Positions 27,877 through 35,464 of a DNA stretch of 64,000 nucleotides are shown here, piece after piece. Made by a program: the position numbers and the translations under genes. Position 1 is the first letter of the stretch; each line of letters begins with the position of its first letter. Below the pieces are notes generated by a model. The model worked only from the letters and a program-made list of their open reading frames with translations. It was not told where the DNA came from and searched no databases. Origin of the DNA: Amycolatopsis sp. cg9 (GTDB lineage: Bacteria; Actinomycetota; Actinomycetes; Mycobacteriales; Pseudonocardiaceae); contig NZ_CP166850.1 in NCBI RefSeq assembly GCF_041346945.1, positions 8,540,501-8,604,500 of the forward strand, written 5' to 3'.

Positions 27877-28305
27877 ATGAGCGACCTCTGGCACCAGCCG
27901 CTGCGGCACATCCGCGGGGCCGACCTGACCGGGGACACGAACCAGACGACCGGGATGAAGCGCCTGGAGGCGATCTCCGGCAAGACCGTCGGGTCGTCGA
28001 AGGTGTGGATGGGCGAGACGCACGTGGCGCCGGTGACCAACTCCGGCGACCACCACCACGGCGAGGCCGAGACGGCGATCTACGTCAAGTCCGGCCACCC
28101 GGTGTTCGTCTTCGCCGACGGCGACGAGGAGGTCCGGATCGAAACCGGGCCGGGCGACTACATCTTCGTGCCGCCGTACGTGCCGCACCGCGAGGAGAAC
28201 CCGACCGACGAAGAAGCGGTCGTCATCATCGCCCGTAGCAGCCAGGAGGGCATCGTGGTCAACCTGCCGAGCCTGTGGTCCCCGGTCGACGTGCCCGAGG
28301 ACTGA
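27877..28305 (+). CDS. Cupin-domain protein
   Basis: 142 residues, single cupin barrel. Motif 1 is seen as HHHGEAETAIYVKSG and motif 2 as GPGDYIFVPPYVPHREEN, giving the usual His and Glu metal ligands. The small size suggests a metal-binding enzyme or sensor; such cupins occur in sulfur-assimilation operons without a proven role. Start ATG at 27877 follows AAGGGA, 10 bp after the regulator stop. It could be a cysteine/thiol dioxygenase-like protein, but nothing in the sequence proves this. Confidence 0.8.
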   Translation: MSDLWHQPLRHIRGADLTGDTNQTTGMKRLEAISGKTVGSSKVWMGETHVAPVTNSGDHHHGEAETAIYVKSGHPVFVFADGDEEVRIETGPGDYIFVPPYVPHREENPTDEEAVVIIARSSQEGIVVNLPSLWSPVDVPED

Positions 28306-28308
28306 CCC

Positions 28309-29040
28309 GTGCGCCCGGCCCTCGAAGTCGTCGAGTACACCGACCCCGCCTGCCCGTGGGCGTGGGGGTCGGAGCCGAAGTTCCGCCGCCTGCGGGCGGA
28401 ACTCACCGGTGCCCGGTGGCGCCGGGTGTTCGGCATCCTCTTCGACGACGACGAGGACCCGGCGCCGGATCCCGCCGCCGAAGCCGCGTGGTACGCGAAG
28501 TTCATCGACGGCGTCACCGAGCACACCGGCGCCCCGAAGGCACCGCACCTGTCCTGGGTGGCGAGGACGAGCTGGCCGGCGTCCCTGGCCGCGAAAGCCG
28601 CGGAAGCGCAAGGGGAAACCGTCGCCGAGCTCGTCCTGACCCGGCTGCGCGAGACGACGTTCGTGCTCGGCACCCCCGCCGACGACACCGAGCGCGTGCT
28701 CGCCGCCGTCGAGGACGTGCCCGGTCTCGACCTCGCCGCGTTGCACGCCGCCATGACGAGCGACGAAATCCGCCAGGCCGTGCGCGACGACTGGCGCGAG
28801 ACGCGCAACCCGTGCCCGGAAGTCCTCGACATCACCGCGCCCGGGCCCCACAGCGGCCGGGCGAAGCACCTCGAGCACCACGTCCGCTACGCGTTGCCGA
28901 CGTTGACCTTCACCGGTCCGGGCGGCCGGTTCGTCGTGCCCGGCTGGCGTCCGCTGGGCGAGTACTTCGACGCCGCGCGCGCCGCGACGGTCCACAGTGG
29001 ATCTCTTCCCGGTTCGTGGGAAGCCGGCCGCGGCCGTTGA
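28309..29040 (+). CDS. DsbA-fold thioredoxin-like protein with a single active-site cysteine
   Basis: 243 residues, DsbA/FrnE-like fold. The N-terminus reads VVEYTDPACPWAWGSEPKFR, the position of the usual CPWC redox site, but the second cysteine is Ala. It therefore cannot form an intramolecular disulfide at this site and may act by a monothiol mechanism or like a glutathione/mycothiol-using isomerase. The middle is helical (LAAKAAEAQGETVAEL) and the C-terminus keeps the LPTLTFTGPGG strand with the cis-Pro-like position. A GTG start at 28309 lies 3 bp after the cupin stop, inside the operon. Confidence 0.75.
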   Translation: MRPALEVVEYTDPACPWAWGSEPKFRRLRAELTGARWRRVFGILFDDDEDPAPDPAAEAAWYAKFIDGVTEHTGAPKAPHLSWVARTSWPASLAAKAAEAQGETVAELVLTRLRETTFVLGTPADDTERVLAAVEDVPGLDLAALHAAMTSDEIRQAVRDDWRETRNPCPEVLDITAPGPHSGRAKHLEHHVRYALPTLTFTGPGGRFVVPGWRPLGEYFDAARAATVHSGSLPGSWEAGRGR

Positions 29041-29142
29041 CTCTCCCCTTCGGCGGGGGAAAATAGACACACGCCGGTGACCATTCAGCCCGGCACCGCA
29101 ACCAGAATCTCCGCGGCCGACGCCGCATTGGGGAGTTCCCGC

Positions 29143-30111
29143 ATGCCCTCGAAACCCCGGCTCGCCCTGCTCGTGGCCGCTCTGCTCGGCCTCACCGCGC
29201 TCACGGCGTGCGGATCGTCCACTTCGGACGCGTCCGGCGAGGTCGTGCTGCGCGTCGGCGACCAGACCGGCGCCACGCAGTCCCGGCTGAAAGCCGCCGG
29301 ACTGCTCGGCAACCTGCCCTACAAGATCGAGTGGTCGCAGTTCGCGGCCGCGGTCAACCTGCACGAAGCCCTGCGCGCGGACGCGATCGACATCGGCGGC
29401 GCCAACGATTCCCCGACCGTCACGGCGATCGCCGGCGGCTCGAAGATCAAGGTCGCCGCGGCGTGGAGCAACGGCGGCAAGGGCACCTACCTCCTGGTGC
29501 CGAAGGACAGCCCGGTCCGCACCGTCGCCGACCTCAAGGGCAAGCGGGTCTCCCCCACCACCCGCGGCAGCGTCGCGCACTACCTGGTGATCGGCGCGCT
29601 GAAGCAGGCCGGTCTCTCCGACAAGGACGTCACGCTGAACTTCCTCGCCCCCGCCGAGGCGAACGGCGCCTTCTCGACCGGCAACATCGACGCCTGGGCC
29701 ACCTGGAGCGTCTACGCCGCCCGTGCCCGCGGTGAACTCGGCGCGCGGGTGCTGTCCGACGGCGCGGGCATCAACTCCGGCCTCAACGTGCTGTCCGCCA
29801 CCGACAAAGCGCTGGCGGACCCGCGCAAGCGCACGGCCATCCAGGACTTCGCGAGCCGCGTCGACAAGAGCTACGCCTGGTCGAAGGCCAACCCCGACGC
29901 CTTCGACAAGTGGTACGCCGACTTCGCCCACCAGCCCCTGGCCATCGCCGCCCAGGTCCGCCCGGACGAGACGACCTACCAGCGGATCCCGGTCGACGCC
30001 GCGCTCGCCGCCCAGCTGCAGAAGAGCTACGACACCTGGGTCCGGCAAGGACTCTTCCCCGGCGGGAAGAACCTGAGCGAGTACATCGACTCCGGGCTCG
30101 ATCCCCGATGA
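29143..30111 (+). CDS. Sulfonate/nitrate-type ABC transporter substrate-binding lipoprotein
   Basis: 322 residues. Signal peptide with lipobox LTAC near residue 23 predicts a lipid-anchored extracellular binding protein. The mature part resembles the SsuA/TauA family: RVGDQTGATQSRLKAAGLL, an IDIGGANDSPT segment, LKGKRVSPTTRGSVAHYL and ANGAFSTGNIDAWATWSVY. Binds a sulfonate or related anion for the permease encoded next. ATG at 29143 with GGGAG upstream. A 102-bp gap before it is the largest in the operon and may hold an internal promoter. Overlaps the permease start. Confidence 0.9.
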   Translation: MPSKPRLALLVAALLGLTALTACGSSTSDASGEVVLRVGDQTGATQSRLKAAGLLGNLPYKIEWSQFAAAVNLHEALRADAIDIGGANDSPTVTAIAGGSKIKVAAAWSNGGKGTYLLVPKDSPVRTVADLKGKRVSPTTRGSVAHYLVIGALKQAGLSDKDVTLNFLAPAEANGAFSTGNIDAWATWSVYAARARGELGARVLSDGAGINSGLNVLSATDKALADPRKRTAIQDFASRVDKSYAWSKANPDAFDKWYADFAHQPLAIAAQVRPDETTYQRIPVDAALAAQLQKSYDTWVRQGLFPGGKNLSEYIDSGLDPR

Positions 30112-30908
30112 CCCGCGCCGTCGCCCGGCCCGTGGTAGTCCGCTTCCCCCACCGCGCGGTGTCCTGGCTGACCCCGGTCGCGCTGCTCGTCCTGTGGGAA
30201 CTGCTGGCCCGGACGGGAATCCTGCCGCAGCAGGTGCTGCCCGCACCCAGCGGCGTGCTGGTCAAGGCGGGCGACCTGCTGGCCGACGGCGAACTGGTGT
30301 CGAACCTGCTGGCCAGCCTCCAGCGGTCGGCGACCGGGTTCGCGATCGGCGCGAGCCTCGGCCTCGGGACCGGGCTGCTGGTCGGACTGTCCAAAGTGGC
30401 CGAAGCGCTGCTCGACCGCAGCATCCAGATGGTGCGCGCGGTGCCGTTCCTGGCCATCCTGCCGCTGGTCATCGTCTGGTTCGGGATCGGCGAGGCCGGG
30501 AAGATCTTCCTGATCGCGCTGGGCACCGCCGTCCCGCTGTACCTGACCACCGTGCTCGGCATCCGGCAGATCGACCCGAAGCTGCTGGAGCTGACCGACG
30601 TCGTCGGCCTCGGCCGCGGCGCGCGGATCCGCTGGGTGGTGCTGCCGGGCGCGCTCCCGTCGATCCTCGGCGGGCTGCGGCTGTCGCTCACCGCGGCCTG
30701 GCTCGCCCTGGTCATCGCCGAAACGCTCGGCGCCGACGCCGGACTCGGGTTCATGGCCACCAACGCCCGCGAGTTCCTGCAGACCGACGTGATCGTGCTC
30801 GTCGTGCTCATCTACGCCGTGATCGGGATCCTCTGCGACCTCGTCACCCGCCTGCTCGAACGCCGCCTGCTGCGCTGGCACCCCACCTACGCCCGCCTGA
30901 CCGCCTGA
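30108..30908 (+). CDS. SsuC-like ABC transporter permease
   Basis: 266 residues with about six hydrophobic helices. The inner-membrane permease signature loop is visible around DVVGLGRGARIRWVVLPGALPSILGGLRLSLTAAW-type sequence near residues 165-200 (EAA loop), which contacts the ATPase. LLELLARTGILPQQVLPAPS near the start is typical of the SsuC/TauC group. Start ATG overlaps the binding-protein stop by 4 bp. With the ATPase at 31883 it should form a homodimeric sulfonate importer. Confidence 0.9.
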   Translation: MTRAVARPVVVRFPHRAVSWLTPVALLVLWELLARTGILPQQVLPAPSGVLVKAGDLLADGELVSNLLASLQRSATGFAIGASLGLGTGLLVGLSKVAEALLDRSIQMVRAVPFLAILPLVIVWFGIGEAGKIFLIALGTAVPLYLTTVLGIRQIDPKLLELTDVVGLGRGARIRWVVLPGALPSILGGLRLSLTAAWLALVIAETLGADAGLGFMATNAREFLQTDVIVLVVLIYAVIGILCDLVTRLLERRLLRWHPTYARLTA

Positions 30909-30917
30909 GGACCCGCC

Positions 30918-31886
30918 ATGACACTGTCCCGCCGCACGTTCCTGACCGCCGCCGGCCTCACCGCCCTCGCCGCCCCGCTCGCCGCGTGCGCCACCGGCTC
31001 GGCCGGCGGTGCCACCCCGGGCAAGGTCCGGCTGACCTACAGCACGATCTCCGTCCCGAAGGCCCGCGGTGTGCTGGAGAAAACGCTCAAGGAGCAAGGC
31101 ATCGCCGTCGAGTGGGTGGGCCCGTTCCCCAACCACGCCCCCACGCTGCAGGCGGTCGTCGGCGGCACCGCCGACTTCAGCTTCGGCGGCAGCACCACCC
31201 CGGCCGACCAGGCGATCCTCTCCGGCGCCGACCTCGTCTACGTCGCCTGGGCCGCGTCCACCCCGCGGACCACCGCGATCGTCGCCGGCGCGCACACCGG
31301 CATCGAGAAGGTCACCGACCTGGCCGGCCGGACCGTCGCGGTCAACAAGGCGGGCCTCGGCGAGTTCCTGCTGGTCGCCGCGCTGGAGAAGTACCGGGTC
31401 CCCCGCGAGTCCGTCAAGATCACCTACCTCAACCCACCCGAGGCGTCCGCGGCCTTCGGCGCCGGGAAGATCGACGCCTGGGCCATCTGGCAGGGCTTCC
31501 GCGAGATCGCCGAGGTCCAGTACGGCGCCAAGCCGATCTTCGTCGACGGCGACGAGCTGGACTTCCAGATCGACTTCACCAGCTACCTCGTCCGCCGCGA
31601 CTACGCCGAGCAGAACGCCGACACCGTCCGCAAGGTGATCGCCGCGTTCCAGGCCGACTACGAGTGGCAGAACCAGCACTACAAGGAATCCCTGGACATC
31701 GGCAACGCCGTTTCGCACTACCCGCAGGCGGTGCTGGACAAGATGGCCGCGAAGAACGTCCAGACGAAACTGGCGCTGATCGGCGACGACGGGATCGCGC
31801 AGCTCCAGCGCGGCGCCGACTGGCTCACCCAGCGCAAGATCCTCAGCGGCCCGATCACCGTCGCCGACCACGCGGTCAAGCTGTGA
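30918..31886 (+). CDS. Second sulfonate-type ABC substrate-binding lipoprotein, Tat signal
   Basis: 322 residues. N-terminus MTLSRRTFLTAAG is a twin-arginine signal, followed by lipobox LAAC, so export as a folded lipoprotein is likely. Mature-protein features match the SsuA/NMT1 family: LTYSTISVPKARGVLEKTL, FSFGGSTTPADQAILSGADL and EASAAFGAGKIDAWAIWQGF. It is related to, but clearly different from, the binding protein at 29143. Two receptors with one permease and one ATPase suggests uptake of two ligand classes. Lies 9 bp after the permease; overlaps the ATPase start. Confidence 0.9.
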   Translation: MTLSRRTFLTAAGLTALAAPLAACATGSAGGATPGKVRLTYSTISVPKARGVLEKTLKEQGIAVEWVGPFPNHAPTLQAVVGGTADFSFGGSTTPADQAILSGADLVYVAWAASTPRTTAIVAGAHTGIEKVTDLAGRTVAVNKAGLGEFLLVAALEKYRVPRESVKITYLNPPEASAAFGAGKIDAWAIWQGFREIAEVQYGAKPIFVDGDELDFQIDFTSYLVRRDYAEQNADTVRKVIAAFQADYEWQNQHYKESLDIGNAVSHYPQAVLDKMAAKNVQTKLALIGDDGIAQLQRGADWLTQRKILSGPITVADHAVKL

Positions 31887-32593
31887 GCGCCGCCGTGCGC
31901 GTGCGCGCGCTGACCAAGAGCTTCGGTGACCGGACCGTCCTGGCCGGACTCGACCTCGACATCGCGCCCGGCGAGTTCGTCGCGCTCATCGGCGAAAGCG
32001 GCTGCGGCAAGACGACCTTGCTGCGCCTGCTCGCCGGGCTCGACTCGGCCGACGGCGGCGAGCTGGCCGCTCCGCCCGAGCGGATGGTGGTGTTCCAGGA
32101 GCACCGGCTGCTGCCGTGGCGGCGGGTGTGGCAGAACGTCGCCGTCGGCCTCCCCCGCGAAGGCGCCCGCGAGGCGGCGGCCCGGGCGCTGACCGAGGTC
32201 GGCCTGGCCGGGCACCTCGACGCCTGGCCGGTCACGCTGTCCGGCGGCGAGGCCCAGCGCGTCGCGCTCGCCAGGGCGCTGGTCCGCGAACCGCGGCTGC
32301 TGCTGCTCGACGAGCCGTTCGCCGCCCTCGACGCGCTCACCCGGATCAAGATGCACGCCCTCGTCCGGCACCTGGTGGACGTGCACCGCCCGGCCGTCCT
32401 GCTGGTCACCCACGACGTCGACGAGGCCATCCTGCTGGCCGACCGCGTGGTCGCGCTGCGGTCCGGCCGGCTGGCCGCCGAGCACCGCGTCGGCTTCGAC
32501 GGCGAACGCAGCCGCCGCAACCCCGCGTTCGACGAGCTGCGCCACCGGCTGCTCGCCGAGCTCGGCGTCGCCGAACTGGCCGAGTCCCGGTGA
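31883..32593 (+). CDS. SsuB-like ABC transporter ATP-binding protein
   Basis: 236 residues, normal for this family. Walker A GESGCGKTT, Q-loop VVFQEHRLLPW, signature LSGGEAQRVALARAL, Walker B LLLLDEPFAALD and H-loop VTHDVDEA are all intact. Energises the permease at 30108. GTG start at 31883 overlaps the second binding-protein stop, so the transporter genes are translationally coupled. Confidence 0.93.
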   Translation: MSAAVRVRALTKSFGDRTVLAGLDLDIAPGEFVALIGESGCGKTTLLRLLAGLDSADGGELAAPPERMVVFQEHRLLPWRRVWQNVAVGLPREGAREAAARALTEVGLAGHLDAWPVTLSGGEAQRVALARALVREPRLLLLDEPFAALDALTRIKMHALVRHLVDVHRPAVLLVTHDVDEAILLADRVVALRSGRLAAEHRVGFDGERSRRNPAFDELRHRLLAELGVAELAESR

Positions 32594-34059
32594 ACGCCGA
32601 CGTGCTGGTCATCGGGGGCGGCCTCGCCGCGACCTGGACGGCCTTGGCCGCGGCCCAGGCCGGCGGGGACGTCGTGCTCGTGGACAAGGGCTACTGCGGC
32701 ACCAGCGGCGTCACGGCGACCGCCGGGGTCACGCACTGGTTCGTCCCGCCCTCGCGGCACGAGCAGGCGGTCGCCGAACGGCACGCGCACGCGGGCGGGC
32801 TCGCCGATCCCGAGCGAGCGCTGCGGGTGCTGCGCACGACGTGGGAGCGGCTGCCCACCTTGGACCGGTACTACCCCTTCCCCGTGCGCGGCGGGGAACC
32901 CGACCGGACGAACAACGTGCGCGGGCCGGAGTACCTGCGCGCGATGCGGGGCCTGATCCACCGGGCCGGCGTCCGGATCCTCGACCACCACCCGGCCCTC
33001 GAACTGCTGCTGCGCCCGGACGGGTCGGTGGGCGGCGCGGCCGGGGTCCGGCGGCAAGCCGGCGGGGACTGGCAGGTCCGGGCGGGCGCGGTCGTGCTGG
33101 CCACCGGCGGCACGGCGTTCCGCTCGCACCTGCTCGGCTCCCGCGGCAACACCGGCGACGGGCACCTGATGGCCGTCGAAGCCGGCGCGCGGCTGTCCGG
33201 CATGGAGTTCTCGAACTACTACACGCTCGCGCCGGCGTTCTCGACGATGGCGCGGTCGATGACGTACCTGTTCGGCACCTACACCGACGCCGACGGCCGC
33301 GAGCTCGAGCTGCCGTCCGGGCCGGACCGCAACCGCGTCCTCGGCGCGGCGCTGCTGCGCGGGCCGGTGTTCACCACGCTCGACCGGGCACCGGAGTGGG
33401 TGCGCCGGAAGATGCCCGTGGTGCAGCCGAACTTCCTGCTGCCGTTCACCCGGCGCGGGATCGACCCGTACACCCAGCCGTTCGAGGTCACGCTGCTCGG
33501 CGAAGGCACGATCCGCGGGGTCGGCGGGCTGGTCGTCGACGGCACCGAGTGCGCCACCGGCGTACCCGGGCTGTTCGCGGCGGGCGACGTCGCGAGCCGG
33601 GTCCCGGTCGTGGGCGCGATCTCCGGTGGCGGGTCGCCCAACTCGGCGTGGGCCGTCTCGTCGGGCACGTGGGCCGGGCGGGCGGCGGTCCGGTACGCCC
33701 GCACGGCTGCCGCCGCGGCGGCGCCGGTGCGGCCGATCGGGCGGGCCGGGATCCGGCCGAGCGGGCCCGTGGCCGCGGTGGACACCACCGCCGTGACCGA
33801 CGTCGTCCGGGAGGAGCTGAACGCCTACGACAAGAACATGTTCCGCGACGAAGCCGGCCTCCGCGGTTCGCTGTCCACATTGGATTCCCTGTGGACGGCC
33901 GTCGAAGCGGGCCTGACCGGCACCGGGCGGGACGCCGTGGCGGCGCGCGAAACCGCGTCACTGGTCGCCGTGGGCCGCTGGGTCAAGACCGCCGCCCTGC
34001 ACCGCCGCGAGACCCTGGGGATGCACTGGCGGACCGATGGGCAGGAGGCCGCCGCGTGA
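32590..34059 (+). CDS. FAD-binding oxidoreductase (AprA/SdhA-like flavoprotein)
   Basis: 489 residues. N-terminal dinucleotide site VIGGGLAATW at residues 6-15, DKGYCGTSGVTATAG, a second FAD contact ATGGTAFRSHLLGSRGNTGDGH, and C-terminal GLFAAGDVASRVPVVGAISGGG. The layout matches fumarate-reductase/adenylylsulfate-reductase flavoproteins. It is immediately followed by a two-cluster ferredoxin, as AprB follows AprA, but it is shorter than true AprA and no Sat or Qmo genes are present. A sulfur-compound oxidoreductase in the scavenging pathway is the best guess. GTG start overlaps the ATPase stop. Confidence 0.82.
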   Translation: MNADVLVIGGGLAATWTALAAAQAGGDVVLVDKGYCGTSGVTATAGVTHWFVPPSRHEQAVAERHAHAGGLADPERALRVLRTTWERLPTLDRYYPFPVRGGEPDRTNNVRGPEYLRAMRGLIHRAGVRILDHHPALELLLRPDGSVGGAAGVRRQAGGDWQVRAGAVVLATGGTAFRSHLLGSRGNTGDGHLMAVEAGARLSGMEFSNYYTLAPAFSTMARSMTYLFGTYTDADGRELELPSGPDRNRVLGAALLRGPVFTTLDRAPEWVRRKMPVVQPNFLLPFTRRGIDPYTQPFEVTLLGEGTIRGVGGLVVDGTECATGVPGLFAAGDVASRVPVVGAISGGGSPNSAWAVSSGTWAGRAAVRYARTAAAAAAPVRPIGRAGIRPSGPVAAVDTTAVTDVVREELNAYDKNMFRDEAGLRGSLSTLDSLWTAVEAGLTGTGRDAVAARETASLVAVGRWVKTAALHRRETLGMHWRTDGQEAAA

Positions 34060-34409
34060 TCGAGCTCGTCCTCGCCGACCGCTGCATCGCCTGCGACAAG
34101 TGCGTCCGGGTGTGCCCGAGCGACGTCTTCGACGCCGTCCGCGGCGGCCCGCCGGTCATCGCGCGCCAGAGCGACTGCCAGACGTGCTTCCTCTGCGAGC
34201 TCTACTGCCCGGTCGACGCCCTGTTCGTCGACCCCGACTGCCGCACCCCCGTCAGCGCCGACGAAGCCGCCGTGCGGGCGAGCGACTGGCCCGCGCAGTA
34301 CCGGCGCGACTCCGGCTGGGGCCGGGCGCGCCGCACCCACGCCAACGAAAGCTGGCGGATGAGCGACATCTTCGCCGCCGCCCGCGCCCTGGGACAGGAG
34401 ACCCCGTGA
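34056..34409 (+). CDS. Ferredoxin with two 4Fe-4S clusters (AprB-like)
   Basis: 117 residues. Two complete cluster motifs, CIACDKCVRVCP and CQTCFLCELYCP, within the first 60 residues; the C-terminal 50 residues are an extension ending near RMSDIFAAARALG. It probably passes electrons to or from the flavoprotein encoded just before it, with which it overlaps by 4 bp (GTG start at 34056). The following monooxygenase also overlaps it. The pair is an AprAB-like module inside a sulfonate operon. Confidence 0.87.
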   Translation: MIELVLADRCIACDKCVRVCPSDVFDAVRGGPPVIARQSDCQTCFLCELYCPVDALFVDPDCRTPVSADEAAVRASDWPAQYRRDSGWGRARRTHANESWRMSDIFAAARALGQETP

Positions 34410-35464
34410 CGCTCGAATTCATCGGTTACGCCGCCGGCCGGCAGGCCAGCGAGATCGTCGCCCCGGACGGCCCGGTCGTCCAGCCCGGCTACCTGCGCGA
34501 AGTCGCCAGGACGCACGAAGAAGCCGGGTTCGACCGGGTGCTGATCGCCCAGTCCGCGAGCAGCCCGGACGGGTTCGTGCTGGCCGGCCAGGTGCTGGCC
34601 GCGACCGAGCGGCTCGGCGTGCTGCTGGCCCACCGGCCCGGGTTCGTCGCGCCGACCCAGCTGGCCCGCAAGTTCGCCACGCTCGACGCGTTCCACCCCG
34701 GCCGGCTCGCGCTGCACGTGATCACCGGCGGCGACGACGCCGACCAGGCCCGCGACGGCGACTTCACCGACAAGCCCACCCGCTACCGCCGCACCGACGA
34801 CTTCCTGTCGGTGGTGCGGCGGACCTGGGCGTCGGCCGAGCCCTTCGACCACGAAGGCGAGTTCTACCGGGTCCGGGGCGCGCTCTCGGACGTCCGCCCG
34901 GCCGCCGGGATCCCGGTGTACTTCGGCGGCGCGTCCGAAGACGCGATCCGGGTGGGTGGCAAGCACGCCGACGTCTACGCGTTCTGGGGCGAGCCCCTGG
35001 CCGGGATCGCCGAGCGCATCGGCCGGGTCCGGGCCGCCGCGGCGGGACGGGACATCGCCTTCAGCGTCAGCCTGCGGCCGATCCCCGCCGCCACCGAGGC
35101 CGAAGCCTGGGAGCGGGCGCGGGAGGTCCTGCGGCTGACGCAGGACCGCGTCGGCGAGTTCAAGGGCCGCCGTGACTCCAGCGCCGCCGTCGGGTCGCAG
35201 CGGCTGCTGGAGGCCGCCGCGACCGGCGAGGTCGTCGACGAGCGGCTGTGGACGGCGGTGGCGAAGACGACCGGTGCGGCCGGCAACTCGACCGCGCTGG
35301 TCGGCAGCTACGAGCAGGTCGCCGGCTCGCTGCTCGACTACGTCCGGCTCGGCGTCGGCACCCTGCTGATCCGCGGTTTCTCGCCGCTGGCCGACGCCCG
35401 CGACTACGGCAAGCTGGTCGAGATCGTCCGCGAGCGGGCCGGCGCCGTTACCGTCGGGGCATGA
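34406..35464 (+). CDS. Second SsuD-like FMNH2-dependent monooxygenase
   Basis: 352 residues, luciferase-like. Shares with the gene at 25658 the segments LLAHRPGFVAPTQLARKFAT, VITGGDDADQARDGDF, IPVYFGGASEDAIRVGGKHADVYAFWGEP and AGNSTALVGSYEQV, so the two are paralogues. It uses reduced flavin and oxygen to cleave a C-S bond in an organosulfonate or sulfone (family knowledge). GTG start overlaps the ferredoxin stop; its own stop overlaps the molybdoenzyme start. Confidence 0.87.
   Translation: MTLEFIGYAAGRQASEIVAPDGPVVQPGYLREVARTHEEAGFDRVLIAQSASSPDGFVLAGQVLAATERLGVLLAHRPGFVAPTQLARKFATLDAFHPGRLALHVITGGDDADQARDGDFTDKPTRYRRTDDFLSVVRRTWASAEPFDHEGEFYRVRGALSDVRPAAGIPVYFGGASEDAIRVGGKHADVYAFWGEPLAGIAERIGRVRAAAAGRDIAFSVSLRPIPAATEAEAWERAREVLRLTQDRVGEFKGRRDSSAAVGSQRLLEAAATGEVVDERLWTAVAKTTGAAGNSTALVGSYEQVAGSLLDYVRLGVGTLLIRGFSPLADARDYGKLVEIVRERAGAVTVGA

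Noticed and set aside
29041..29064. TCCCC-loop-GGGGA hairpin before the first binding-protein gene
   Set aside because: Only a 5-bp stem and followed by A rather than T residues; too weak for a terminator or riboswitch. No match to SAM riboswitches or cysteine-leader peptides was seen.
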